Part shown: one piece after another, positions 1 to 8,618 of the stretch
How positions within the stretch are numbered: position 1 is the stretch's first letter
How the letters are laid out: each line of letters begins with the position of its first letter
DNA from: Winogradskyella ursingii
GTDB lineage: Bacteria; Bacteroidota; Bacteroidia; Flavobacteriales; Flavobacteriaceae
Direction: 5' to 3'
DNA length: 64,000 nucleotides
Assembly (NCBI RefSeq): GCF_013403975.1
Contig: NZ_JABFDH010000002.1
Location: forward strand, 434,001-498,000
The notes under the pieces: generated by a model
Told to the model about the DNA's origin: nothing
Database searches by the model: none
Seen by the model: only the letters and a program-made list of their open reading frames with translations
Program-made: the position numbers and the translations under genes

Positions 1-1586
1 TTTAAATCAGCTTCAGCTTCGTCAAAAACAAACTCTTTGTCCGCATCCTTTAGCTTTACTTTAAATTCTTTTTTAGGATGAACATATTGTGCCACGTAAG
101 GATCATAATAATGAGACATCATAAATTCAATCATCAAACTTTTAGAAAAATTTGAAAACTGGTTGCTAATACTTACTCCGCCAATTAAATATTTATGTTC
201 AGGATAGCGCAATGTGGTATGCACAATCCCTTTCCATAGTAAAAATAATGGCATCGGTTTTTGCTGATATTCCTTAATAATAAACGCTCGTCCCATTTCT
301 ATGGACTGGCTCATCATTTTATAAAGTTCAGGCTCAAAACGAAACAGATCCTGAAGGTAAAAACCATCAATGCCATGTGCTTCAAAAATCTTGGAGCCCA
401 ATCCCATTCGATAAGCACCGGCAATAATATTTTTTTCATTGTCCCATAAAAACATGTGATGGTAGTACGTGTCAAAAGTATCTAAATCAATAGCTTCATT
501 CGTACCTTCACCCACTTCTCTAAAAGTAATTTCTCGTAACCTACCAATTTCCCTTAGAATATTCGGTACTGCTTTTGCTTCGGCCAAAAACACTTCGTAA
601 TTTTTACTTTCTAATAGTCTACAATCATTTTTTCTTAGTTTTTCAACTTCAGAAATCATGAGTTTAGAATCGATAGGTGTTACGATCCGTTTTGGTAGTT
701 TTGGTACTTTTAAAGACGATTGTATATTATCTAAAATCTTCGGTTTATCCGCAAAAGCATTTGAAAGTATATAGGTTTTTCGTCTCAAAAAATCTGAAAA
801 ACCAGCTAAAGTTTCATGTTCCTTTTGGTCTGCAACTGAGATTGGCCTGCCTATTCTCACCTTAATTACACGTCTTTTTTGTGTCAATAATTCCGACGGT
901 AATTTTGCAGTTCTAAAAGTATCACTGATTTTTGATAGTCTATAGAATAACTGGCTGTTCTTAGCATGAAAATAGATTGGTACTACTGGCACTTCTGCCT
1001 TTTGTATCAACTTCATTGCCGCTTCTTCCCAAGGTCGGTCCACTACCAATTTACCATCCCTGTATGTTGACACTTCCCCTGCCGGAAACACACCGAGCGG
1101 ATGACCATCTCTTAAATGTTTAATCGCATTTTTAAAACCTGCGACACTGCTTTTTGCATCCTTTCTATCCTCAAAAGGATTGACTGGCATAATATATGGT
1201 TTCATGGGTTCTATCCTATGCAGCAAAAAATTGGCTATTATTTTGAAATCGTTGCGCTGTTCAATCATTAATTTCAACAATAATATGCCATCAATTCCAC
1301 CGAGCGGGTGATTAGAAACCGTTATAAAGGGCCCTTCTTTTGGAAGGCGTTTTAAATCTTCTTCGGGTATTTCGAACTTAATCTGAAATTCATCCAGAAT
1401 CCCATCCAAAAACTCAAGTTCACTCAGATGTTTGTTACGGTTATAAATTTTATTTAGAGTAGAAATTTTAAGGACCTTCATTAATATCCACCCAAAAAAA
1501 GTACCGACGAAGCCATATTTGTCTGCGTGAATGGCTTTGGCTACTTCTTTTGCGCTTACTAATCCTATATCAGATGATTTCCCCAT
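1..1586 (-). CDS. Lysophospholipid acyltransferase / GNAT fusion protein (3' end outside window)
   Basis: The reading frame starts with ATG at 1586 and is still open at the left edge, so at least 528 residues are present and the C-terminus is missing. The N-terminal half is a PlsC-like glycerolipid acyltransferase: a VSNHPLGG segment gives the NHx4-type catalytic block, and FPAGEVS the second block. The C-terminal half (from about residue 310) resembles the hemolysin/OlsB-type GNAT acyltransferase fold, with FLAEAKAVPNILREIGRLRE and a YHHMFLWD stretch. This two-domain architecture is common in Bacteroidota; the GNAT half of related proteins makes lyso-ornithine or lyso-glycine lipids and the PlsC half adds the second acyl chain. 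That role is inferred from family knowledge. The gene lies just downstream of lysC, in the same direction, with a 19-nt gap. Confidence 0.85.
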   Translation of the reverse strand, partial: MGKSSDIGLVSAKEVAKAIHADKYGFVGTFFGWILMKVLKISTLNKIYNRNKHLSELEFLDGILDEFQIKFEIPEEDLKRLPKEGPFITVSNHPLGGIDGILLLKLMIEQRNDFKIIANFLLHRIEPMKPYIMPVNPFEDRKDAKSSVAGFKNAIKHLRDGHPLGVFPAGEVSTYRDGKLVVDRPWEEAAMKLIQKAEVPVVPIYFHAKNSQLFYRLSKISDTFRTAKLPSELLTQKRRVIKVRIGRPISVADQKEHETLAGFSDFLRRKTYILSNAFADKPKILDNIQSSLKVPKLPKRIVTPIDSKLMISEVEKLRKNDCRLLESKNYEVFLAEAKAVPNILREIGRLREITFREVGEGTNEAIDLDTFDTYYHHMFLWDNEKNIIAGAYRMGLGSKIFEAHGIDGFYLQDLFRFEPELYKMMSQSIEMGRAFIIKEYQQKPMPLFLLWKGIVHTTLRYPEHKYLIGGVSISNQFSNFSKSLMIEFMMSHYYDPYVAQYVHPKKEFKVKLKDADKEFVFDEAEADL

Positions 1587-1605
1587 AAAACAAATGTAGT
1601 AAATG

Positions 1606-2856
1606 TTATTTAGTTACAATTTGAACCGTTTGTTGTGTCAATTGCTTCAGCAATACCGTTTTATCTTTTTCCAATGCATTAATGGCAACATCGTTATAAT
1701 GACGTATGGTATAAAGACTCACGTTTTCGTAAAACGTTACTTTGAATTTCGCTTTTAAATGCTGAAGCAGTTTTTCGAGATTATTATAAACATTTTCAAT
1801 GCATACTGAAAAACTGATAGCAGAATTCTGAATAACGTCCACCTTCATTTTATATAAATGCAACAAGTTGAATATATCGCTTATATTTTCTTCAACTATG
1901 TATGAGAAATCCAATGAGGACAATGAGATTAAAATCTGATTTTTCTTAACGATAAAACAAGGAATTTCCGGCTCTATAGCTTTGCCCTTGCTCACACAAG
2001 TTCCTTTTTCTTCAGGATTTAAAAATGATTTTACGTACAGTGGAATTTCCTTTCGCTGTAAGGGTTGAAGCGTTTTAGGATGGATGACAGACGCACCATA
2101 AAATGCCAGTTCAATCGCCTCCGTGTACGAAATTTGGTTGAGCAATTGGGCATTTTCAAAATAGCGAGGATCTGCATTTAGCACGCCTTTGACATCTTTC
2201 CAGATGGTAACACTATTGGCATTGAGACAATAGGCAAAAATTGCGGCTGTATAATCACTACCTTCTCTACCTAAAGTGGTTGTAAAATTGTTTGCATCAC
2301 TACCCAAAAAACCTTGTGTGATATTGAGAACGTTTCTATTAAAATTATGGGCGATATTGTTTTGCGTGGTGTCCCAATCTACATTGGCTCGTCTATAATA
2401 ATTGTCCGTTTTTATATATTCCCTAACATCTATCCAGTTATTTTTAATGCCAATTTCATTGAGATAATGACTGACTATGGTTGTTGAAATTAACTCACCA
2501 AAACCTATTATTTGGTCATACACGTAATTGTAATCAGGCGATTTGTTACTTTTAAAAAAGTGGTTTATTTCATCAAAAAATAACTTTACTGCACCAAAAG
2601 CTTCGTGTCTTTCATTATCAAACAGTTCAATTAGAATTTCATTGTGATATTTAATCACTTCATGAATTGAGCTTTGTAATTCCGTTTTGTTTTCAAAATA
2701 ATTTTCAGTGACCTGTTCTAGGGCATTGGTGGTTTTGCCCATTGCAGAAATGACGATCAGAGTTTTATCGTGACCAATGGTTTTTAAAACTTTTGCTAGA
2801 TTTTTTACCCCTTCAGCATCTTTAACAGAAGCACCACCAAACTTAAAAACGCGCAT
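1606..2856 (-). CDS. lysC: Aspartate kinase (monofunctional)
   Basis: Phosphorylates L-aspartate as the first step towards lysine, threonine, methionine and diaminopimelate. The amino-acid kinase domain is clear: KFGG at residues 5-8, VISAMGK near 35-41, FGEL near 119-122 and GREGSD at 196-201. The roughly 110 C-terminal residues carry the usual regulatory ACT region, but it is weakly conserved by eye. The length, 416 residues, fits a single-function enzyme; there is no homoserine dehydrogenase fusion. The start ATG at 2856 overlaps by one base the stop codon of the upstream GNAT gene, so the two are translationally coupled and transcribed together from the promoter at 3356-3363. Confidence 0.92.
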   Translation of the reverse strand: MRVFKFGGASVKDAEGVKNLAKVLKTIGHDKTLIVISAMGKTTNALEQVTENYFENKTELQSSIHEVIKYHNEILIELFDNERHEAFGAVKLFFDEINHFFKSNKSPDYNYVYDQIIGFGELISTTIVSHYLNEIGIKNNWIDVREYIKTDNYYRRANVDWDTTQNNIAHNFNRNVLNITQGFLGSDANNFTTTLGREGSDYTAAIFAYCLNANSVTIWKDVKGVLNADPRYFENAQLLNQISYTEAIELAFYGASVIHPKTLQPLQRKEIPLYVKSFLNPEEKGTCVSKGKAIEPEIPCFIVKKNQILISLSSLDFSYIVEENISDIFNLLHLYKMKVDVIQNSAISFSVCIENVYNNLEKLLQHLKAKFKVTFYENVSLYTIRHYNDVAINALEKDKTVLLKQLTQQTVQIVTK

Positions 2857-3332
2857 TATAATTGTTTTAGATAGTTTTCAATTCCCTCTTTATTGAGTTG
2901 TACGACGTTCCAGTCTCGCATCACCTTTGCGCCTTTGGTTTCATAGAATTTAATTGCAGGTTCATTCCAATCCAGCACTTCCCAACTGATTCTTTTTACG
3001 TCTTTTTGTTTGCCATATTTAACTATTTCGTCCAGAAGTAAAGTCCCTAATCCTTTGCCTCTTTGGGACTGGCTCACTATTAAATCCTCAAGATGCAAAA
3101 CAACCCCTTTCCAAGTAGAATATCGTGGATACACTAATGCCAAACCTTCTACTTTTTGTAAAACCTCAATCACAAAACACGTAAATTTAGGCTGTTCACC
3201 AAAACCATCTGCTATTAAATCATCTAGAGTAATTTCTACCGCCTCTGGTTCTTTTTCAAAAATTGCCAATTCGTTGATGAGCTCTAAAACTCTTGGCATA
3301 TCTTCTTTTTTCGCTAATCTTGGTTGATTCAT
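2856..3332 (-). CDS. GNAT family N-acetyltransferase (SSAT-like)
   Basis: A 158-residue single-domain acetyltransferase. The acetyl-CoA binding loop is visible as SQRGKGLG followed by a helix, and the C-terminal WNEPAIKFYETKGAK block is typical of spermidine/diamine N-acetyltransferase-like GNATs. The substrate cannot be read from sequence. A longer frame extends to 3452, but the ATG at 3332 is preferred because a consensus promoter (TATATTTG) lies at 3356-3363, inside that extension, and the extra residues look like translated leader. It is the first gene of a two-gene operon with lysC. Confidence 0.85.
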   Translation of the reverse strand: MNQPRLAKKEDMPRVLELINELAIFEKEPEAVEITLDDLIADGFGEQPKFTCFVIEVLQKVEGLALVYPRYSTWKGVVLHLEDLIVSQSQRGKGLGTLLLDEIVKYGKQKDVKRISWEVLDWNEPAIKFYETKGAKVMRDWNVVQLNKEGIENYLKQL

Positions 3333-3355
3333 TTTTAGTTTTAAAGACAGAAATT

Positions 3356-3363
3356 CAAATATA
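3356..3363 (-). promoter_or_regulatory. Promoter -7 element for the GNAT-lysC operon
   Basis: On the minus strand the sequence reads TATATTTG, a perfect match to the Bacteroidota -7 consensus TAnnTTTG. A TTG sits 21 nt upstream of it, within the 17-23 nt spacing usual for the -33 element. It lies 23 nt before the chosen ATG and supports that start. Confidence 0.7.
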
Positions 3364-3429
3364 AACCAAACCAACTTTAGATAACAATTTATTTGCTCAA
3401 CGAAAACGTTATAGTTTGTTAAAAAACAC

Positions 3430-3437
3430 GATATTTG
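3430..3437 (+). promoter_or_regulatory. Candidate promoter for fbp
   Basis: GATATTTG matches TAnnTTTG except for the first base and lies 29 nt upstream of the fbp ATG. No -33 TTG at the usual spacing is visible, so this is weaker than the divergent promoter at 3356-3363. Confidence 0.4.
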
Positions 3438-3466
3438 TACGCTACTAATCAATATTACACAACTTT

Positions 3467-4474
3467 ATGTCCAAAAGAAATCAGACCTTAGGTGAATTTA
3501 TAATTGAGAATCAAGCTTCATTTAAATACACCTCTGGCGAACTTTCCAGACTGATTAACTCTATTCGTTTAGCCGCCAAAGTTGTAAATCATGAAGTTAA
3601 CAAAGCAGGACTCGTTGATATTATCGGTGCTGCTGGCGACACGAACATCCAAGGTGAAGATCAGCAGAAATTGGACGTCTATGCCAATGAAAAATTTATC
3701 CAGACCATGACCAAAAGGAATATTGTCTGTGGAATTGCCAGTGAAGAAGAAGATGATTTTATTGCTATTAATAGCCAGGATGAAAACAATCAAAACAAAT
3801 ACATTGTACTAATTGATCCTTTAGACGGATCTTCTAATATTGACGTGAACGTTTCTGTTGGAACGATATTTTCAGTTTTTAGACGTGTCACACCTGTAGG
3901 AACTCCTGTAACCATTGAAGATTTTCTTCAAAAAGGAAACCAGCAGGTAGCAGCAGGTTACGTCGTTTACGGAACCTCTACAATGTTGGTTTATACCACA
4001 GGCGATGGTGTTAACGGTTTTACTTTAAACCCAGCTATTGGCACATTTTATTTATCACATCCTAATATGCAATTTCCTGAAGATGGTAGAATTTACTCTG
4101 TAAATGAAGGCAATTATATCCATTTTCCTCAAGGCATAAAAAATTATATTAAATACTGCCAAATGGAAGAAGGCGACCGACCGTATACATCAAGATATAT
4201 TGGTTCTCTGGTGTCTGATTTTCATAGAAACATGATAAAAGGTGGTATTTATCTTTATCCTAAAAGTTCTCAAAATGCTAAAGGAAAATTACGTTTGTTA
4301 TATGAATGTAACCCAATGGCATTTCTAGCTGAACAAGCTAACGGCAAAGCCAGCGATGGATTTATGAGAATTATGGATATAGAACCGACCGAACTTCACG
4401 AGCGTGTACCATTTATTTGTGGCAGCAAAAATATGGTTGAAAAAGCAGAAGAGTTTATGCGTAAAGCGCAATAA
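3467..4474 (+). CDS. fbp: Fructose-1,6-bisphosphatase class I
   Basis: Hydrolyses fructose 1,6-bisphosphate to fructose 6-phosphate in gluconeogenesis. The metal-binding and catalytic signature DPLDGSSN lies at residues 117-124, and the upstream ASEEED acidic block (91-96) supplies further metal ligands. The C-terminal part has the sugar-phosphate binding segment [20 protein letters not shown] region typical of class I enzymes. The length, 335 residues, is normal. The gene stands alone, divergent from GNAT-lysC and closed by a strong hairpin terminator shared with the convergent TerB-like gene. Confidence 0.95.
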   Translation: MSKRNQTLGEFIIENQASFKYTSGELSRLINSIRLAAKVVNHEVNKAGLVDIIGAAGDTNIQGEDQQKLDVYANEKFIQTMTKRNIVCGIASEEEDDFIAINSQDENNQNKYIVLIDPLDGSSNIDVNVSVGTIFSVFRRVTPVGTPVTIEDFLQKGNQQVAAGYVVYGTSTMLVYTTGDGVNGFTLNPAIGTFYLSHPNMQFPEDGRIYSVNEGNYIHFPQGIKNYIKYCQMEEGDRPYTSRYIGSLVSDFHRNMIKGGIYLYPKSSQNAKGKLRLLYECNPMAFLAEQANGKASDGFMRIMDIEPTELHERVPFICGSKNMVEKAEEFMRKAQ

Positions 4475-4493
4475 CGATATAACCCAAAATAGA

Positions 4494-4540
4494 AAAAGCG
4501 ACTTATCACTTAAGGTTATCTAAGTGTAGTCGCTTTTTTT
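4494..4540. terminator. Bidirectional hairpin terminator between fbp and the TerB-like gene
   Basis: The outer stem AAAAGCGACT (4494-4503) pairs with AGTCGCTTTT (4528-4537), and an inner stem CACTTA/TAAGTG pairs at 4507-4512 and 4521-4526. It is flanked by an A-tract on the left and eight T on the right, so it can end transcription from both convergent genes. Confidence 0.85.
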
Positions 4541-4561
4541 TATGAGTTATTTTGAATTCTT

Positions 4562-4993
4562 TTACTCGTTCATCGATTTTATACCGTCAATGAATGTGTC
4601 CAAATCCACTTTATCGTGTGCTAGCACTAGTGCTTTATCTGCAATATATTTTACATTGGCAGAATTAAAACCTAACCCAACACATAATTTCTCTAGTAGC
4701 CAATGTTGGTTGGGCCCTTCGATATCGTCTGCCCAAACCATACGCGCCAAATCATATAGACGCTCTAAACGTACATCGTAAGACGTTGGTGGGTTAATAG
4801 GGTGACTCTTGTAATCTTTAAGTATTTGTTTGTAATCGAGTTCACTAATGTCTAAGCCTCTTGCTAAACGGTCTAAAAAAGCCTGTTCTTTATCGGTAAT
4901 AACTCCGTCGCTCATTGCGACTCTTACTATGGCAGCAAAATGGTCTTCGTTACGCTTTTTAAATCCGCTATCAAATAAATCTGAAAATGACAT
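4562..4993 (-). CDS. TerB-family (tellurite-resistance-like) protein
   Basis: A 143-residue helical protein with the TerB/DjlA-type core: HFAAIVRVAMSDGVITDKE at the N-terminal side has the conserved A-x-x-D-G-x-[IV] loop, and a second half-repeat ends with ALVLAHDKVD. TerB-like domains bind metal and often occur alone in Bacteroidota; the cellular role of the stand-alone form is not established. No signal peptide or membrane segment is seen. The gene is monocistronic, with its promoter at 5030-5037 and the bidirectional terminator just after its stop. Confidence 0.75.
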   Translation of the reverse strand: MSFSDLFDSGFKKRNEDHFAAIVRVAMSDGVITDKEQAFLDRLARGLDISELDYKQILKDYKSHPINPPTSYDVRLERLYDLARMVWADDIEGPNQHWLLEKLCVGLGFNSANVKYIADKALVLAHDKVDLDTFIDGIKSMNE

Positions 4994-5029
4994 GTTTTTT
5001 TATTTTAGTTATCCTGTAAAATGTGTGAA

Positions 5030-5037
5030 CAAATATA
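5030..5037 (-). promoter_or_regulatory. Promoter -7 element for the TerB-like gene
   Basis: TATATTTG on the minus strand is a perfect TAnnTTTG match 36 nt upstream of the ATG at 4993. No clear -33 TTG is seen. Confidence 0.55.
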
Positions 5038-5218
5038 AATCTATTAATACTTTTATCCGTTACCTAACCTTCAAATTATTGAATATTTTTTAAGCAAAAC
5101 AGACAACATTCTGCAATTAAAAAGAATATTAAGTTTCACCACTTTATTAAAGCTGTTCAATTAATCCATTAAATATTCTTCATTTTATTTTTTTCAATAT
5201 CCAAATAAAAAAATCATG

Positions 5219-5226
5219 TACTTTTG
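5219..5226 (+). promoter_or_regulatory. Promoter -7 element for mfd
   Basis: TACTTTTG is a perfect TAnnTTTG match 20 nt upstream of the TTG start codon of mfd. It supports initiation at the TTG, since no in-frame ATG lies between promoter and coding region. Confidence 0.6.
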
Positions 5227-5246
5227 CATCTTCAAACAAAAGAAAC

Positions 5247-8200
5247 TTGAGTAAAGTATCTATTGCCCAAACCCTCGCACAGACTTCGCAATTGCAAAAT
5301 CTGCAATCTGCTATTGCCCAACCGCAAAATAAAATACATTTAAAAGGCCTTGTAGGTTCTTCTTTTTCTCTTGTAATTTCACAAGTATTCAAATCGGCCG
5401 AACAACCGTTTTTAATTGTTTTTGACGATAAGGAAGAGGCCGCCTACTACCTCAACGATTTAGAGCAATTACTCAACGACAAAGATGTGTTGTTCTATCC
5501 AGCAAGTTACCGCAGACCTTACCAAAATGAAGAAACTAACAATGCGAATGTACTCTTACGCGCTGAAGTTTTAAACCGGATCAATTCACGTAAAAAGCCG
5601 TGTATTATTGTCACCTATCCTGACGCACTTTTTGAGAAAGTAGTCACCAAAAAAGAGCTTGAAAAGAATACGCTCAAAATTTCCGTTGGAAATGAATTAA
5701 GTATCGATTTCGTTAACGAAGTTTTATTTGAATATAAATTTAAGCGGGTCGATTTTGTAACCGAGCCAGGCGAATTTTCAGTGAGAGGTGGTATTATTGA
5801 TGTGTTTTCTTTTTCTCATGATGAACCATACCGAATCGAATTTTTTGGCGATGAAGTAGACAGCATAAGAACCTTTGATGTAGAAACCCAACTCTCTACC
5901 GAGCGTATTAAGAAAGTAAGTATAATTCCAAATGTAGCCAACAAAGCGATTGCTGAAAGCCGAGAGAGTTTTTTAAAATATATTTCTAATAAAACAGTGG
6001 TGTTTTCAAAAAATGCACCCCTTTTATTTTCCAGAATTGATGAGTTTTATACTAAGGCCGAAGAGGCGTTCAAAAATCTAAACTCAGAAGTTAAGCATGC
6101 CGAACCCGAAGAATTATTCTGTAATTCTGAATTATTAAAGCGTCAATTGTTGGATTATAGCTTGGTTGAGTTTGGTACTTCGGCTACGCTCAGCAGCCAA
6201 GATGTTTCTTTAGTCACCGAGCGAAGTCAAAGTGACAGGAGTGTAATCGCTTTCAATACAAAACCACAACCAGCGTTCAACAAACAATTCAATCTTTTGA
6301 TTGAAAACTTAAATACCAATCACGACAACGGTATTACCAATTATATTGCCTGTGTTAGTGAGCAACAGGCTAAACGGTTTCATGATATTTTTGATGATGC
6401 CGAAGAAGAAGTACATTACACAACTATAGTGCTGTCACTCTATCAAGGCTTTATTGATGCTGAGCACAAGATTGCTGTTTACACAGACCATCAGATTTTT
6501 GACCGTTACCATAAATTCCACCTAAAAAATGGCTACGCCAAAAAGCAGGCCATTACCTTAAAGGAACTCACCAATTTAGAAATTGGCGATTACGTCACTC
6601 ATATAGACCATGGGATAGGCAAGTTTGGTGGGCTTCAAAAAATTGATGTAGAGGGGAAAAAGCAAGAAGCAATTAAACTGGTCTATGGCGAACGTGACAT
6701 TTTGTATTTAAGCATTCATTCACTTCACAAAATTACCAAGTTTAATGGCAAGGATGGGAAACCACCAACAATTTACAAACTAGGAAGCAAAGCCTGGAAG
6801 AACCTTAAACAAAAGACCAAATCACGTGTTAAGGAAATTGCTTTCAATCTCATTAAACTGTATGCCAAACGGAAGCTCAAAAAAGGGTTTCAATATGCTC
6901 CAGACAGCCATATGCAACACGAACTGGAAGCTTCTTTTATTTACGAAGATACGCCAGACCAAGTGACCTCAACGGCAGACATCAAAGCCGATATGGAAAG
7001 TGAGCGACCAATGGATCGCTTAATTTGCGGTGATGTTGGCTTTGGTAAAACCGAAGTTGCGATAAGAGCCGCTTTTAAGGCTGTGGATAACGGAAAACAA
7101 GTAGCGGTTTTGGTCCCAACAACAATTTTGGCATATCAACACTATAGGACATTTACGGAACGATTAAAGGATTTTCCTGTTACTGTAGATTATGTAAACC
7201 GCTTTAGAACTGCGAAAGAAAAAAGAGAGACATTAGAAGGACTAGCAAAAGGCGCTGTGGATATCATAATTGGCACGCATCAATTAGCCAATAAAAATGT
7301 AAAATTTAAAGATTTAGGGTTGCTTATTGTAGATGAAGAACAAAAATTTGGTGTAGCAGTAAAAGAAAAATTAAAAACAATAAAAGAAAATGTGGATGTG
7401 CTCACATTGACGGCAACACCGATTCCAAGAACGCTTCAATTTAGCCTGATGGCAGCTCGTGATCTATCGGTAATTACCACTCCGCCGCCGAACCGATATC
7501 CAATTGAAAGTCATGTCATTCGTTTTGCCGAAGAAACCATTCGTGACGCAGTGAGTTATGAAATTCAGCGTGGTGGACAGGTGTTTTTTATTCATAATCG
7601 CATTGAGAACATTAAGGAAGTTGCTGGTATGATACAGCGTTTAGTGCCAGATGCTAAAATCGGCATCGGTCACGGTCAACTAGACGGTAAAAAACTTGAA
7701 AACCTGATGTTGGCTTTTATGAATGGTGAATTTGATGTTTTGGTCAGTACTACCATCGTTGAAAGTGGCTTGGATGTACCAAATGCCAATACTATTTTTA
7801 TTAATAATGCAAATAACTTTGGACTGAGCGATTTACACCAGATGCGAGGTCGAGTAGGTCGAAGCAACAAAAAAGCGTTTTGCTATTTTATTACGCCAGA
7901 ATATTCTGCAATGACCACAGATGCCAGAAAACGAATCACAGCGCTGGAACAATTTACAGAATTAGGAAGTGGCTTCAATATCGCCATGAAAGATTTAGAA
8001 ATTCGTGGAGCAGGTGATTTGCTGGGTGGTGAACAGAGTGGTTTTATAAACGATATTGGGTTCGACACTTATCAAAAAATATTAAACGAAGCTATTGAAG
8101 AGCTTAAAGAATCAGAATTTGCAGATTTATATAAAGATGATGGCAAACCTAAAAAATATGTAAAAGACATTACTATAGACACCAGTTTCGAATTGCTTTT

Positions 8201-8618
8201 TCCTGATGATTATGTCAATAATATTTCGGAACGTCTTAACCTCTACACCAAACTCAACGAATTAAAAACCGAAGAAGAACTGGCTAAATTTGAATCTGAA
8301 ATCATTGATCGTTTTGGAGAGTTACCAACCCAAGTTTCGGATTTATTGGATAGTGTACGCTTAAAATGGATTGCCACAAAATTGGGTATTGAAAAACTCA
8401 TTATGAAACAAGGAAAAATGATCGGTTATTTTATTCAAGATCAAAATAGCGGATTTTACCAGAGCAATGAATTTACCAAAGTGCTGCAGTTTGTACAAGC
8501 AAATGCCGATAAGTGCAAGATGAAAGAGAAAAAAACAAGAAATGGACTTCGCCTTATAATCACTTTTGAGCCGATTAAATCTACAAAACAAGCTTTAATC
8601 GCACTGTCACAAATATGA
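5247..8618 (+). CDS. mfd: Transcription-repair coupling factor
   Basis: Removes RNA polymerase stalled at DNA lesions and recruits nucleotide excision repair. The order of domains is complete: an N-terminal UvrB-homology region (with FSVRGGIIDVFS near residue 175), the RNA-polymerase-interacting CarD-like domain (GDYVTHIDHGIGKFGGL near 450), the translocase with Walker A GDVGFGKT near 594, the DEEQ box near 697, the QMRGRVGRS motif and the C-terminal TRCF domain. The start is TTG at 5247. The protein is 1123 residues long. Residues about 310-332 (6177-6240) look like an in-frame insertion of a palindromic repeat; see findings. The stop codon overlaps the next ATG by four bases. Confidence 0.95.
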   Translation: MSKVSIAQTLAQTSQLQNLQSAIAQPQNKIHLKGLVGSSFSLVISQVFKSAEQPFLIVFDDKEEAAYYLNDLEQLLNDKDVLFYPASYRRPYQNEETNNANVLLRAEVLNRINSRKKPCIIVTYPDALFEKVVTKKELEKNTLKISVGNELSIDFVNEVLFEYKFKRVDFVTEPGEFSVRGGIIDVFSFSHDEPYRIEFFGDEVDSIRTFDVETQLSTERIKKVSIIPNVANKAIAESRESFLKYISNKTVVFSKNAPLLFSRIDEFYTKAEEAFKNLNSEVKHAEPEELFCNSELLKRQLLDYSLVEFGTSATLSSQDVSLVTERSQSDRSVIAFNTKPQPAFNKQFNLLIENLNTNHDNGITNYIACVSEQQAKRFHDIFDDAEEEVHYTTIVLSLYQGFIDAEHKIAVYTDHQIFDRYHKFHLKNGYAKKQAITLKELTNLEIGDYVTHIDHGIGKFGGLQKIDVEGKKQEAIKLVYGERDILYLSIHSLHKITKFNGKDGKPPTIYKLGSKAWKNLKQKTKSRVKEIAFNLIKLYAKRKLKKGFQYAPDSHMQHELEASFIYEDTPDQVTSTADIKADMESERPMDRLICGDVGFGKTEVAIRAAFKAVDNGKQVAVLVPTTILAYQHYRTFTERLKDFPVTVDYVNRFRTAKEKRETLEGLAKGAVDIIIGTHQLANKNVKFKDLGLLIVDEEQKFGVAVKEKLKTIKENVDVLTLTATPIPRTLQFSLMAARDLSVITTPPPNRYPIESHVIRFAEETIRDAVSYEIQRGGQVFFIHNRIENIKEVAGMIQRLVPDAKIGIGHGQLDGKKLENLMLAFMNGEFDVLVSTTIVESGLDVPNANTIFINNANNFGLSDLHQMRGRVGRSNKKAFCYFITPEYSAMTTDARKRITALEQFTELGSGFNIAMKDLEIRGAGDLLGGEQSGFINDIGFDTYQKILNEAIEELKESEFADLYKDDGKPKKYVKDITIDTSFELLFPDDYVNNISERLNLYTKLNELKTEEELAKFESEIIDRFGELPTQVSDLLDSVRLKWIATKLGIEKLIMKQGKMIGYFIQDQNSGFYQSNEFTKVLQFVQANADKCKMKEKKTRNGLRLIITFEPIKSTKQALIALSQI
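6177..6240 (+). repeat. Palindromic repeat inserted in frame inside mfd
   Basis: ACTTCGgctacGCTC (from 6177) is partly complementary to GAGCGAAGT (6219-6227), and GTCAC (6213-6217) pairs with GTGAC (6232-6236). The sequence resembles the ACTTCG.CTxCGCTCAG / GTCACCGAGCGAAGTC class of dispersed intergenic repeats found in many Bacteroidota. Here it encodes a polar Ser/Gln/Arg-rich segment lacking the hydrophobic pattern of its surroundings, with the reading frame kept open. That it is an insertion relative to other Mfd proteins is from memory of the family, not from an alignment. Confidence 0.6.

Noticed and set aside
261-865. Small plus-strand frames in the first kilobase
   Set aside because: They are shadows of the acyltransferase/GNAT gene on the other strand.
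3333-3452. A 40-residue N-terminal extension of the GNAT protein
   Set aside because: A perfect promoter element with correct spacing lies inside the extension, so it is leader DNA.
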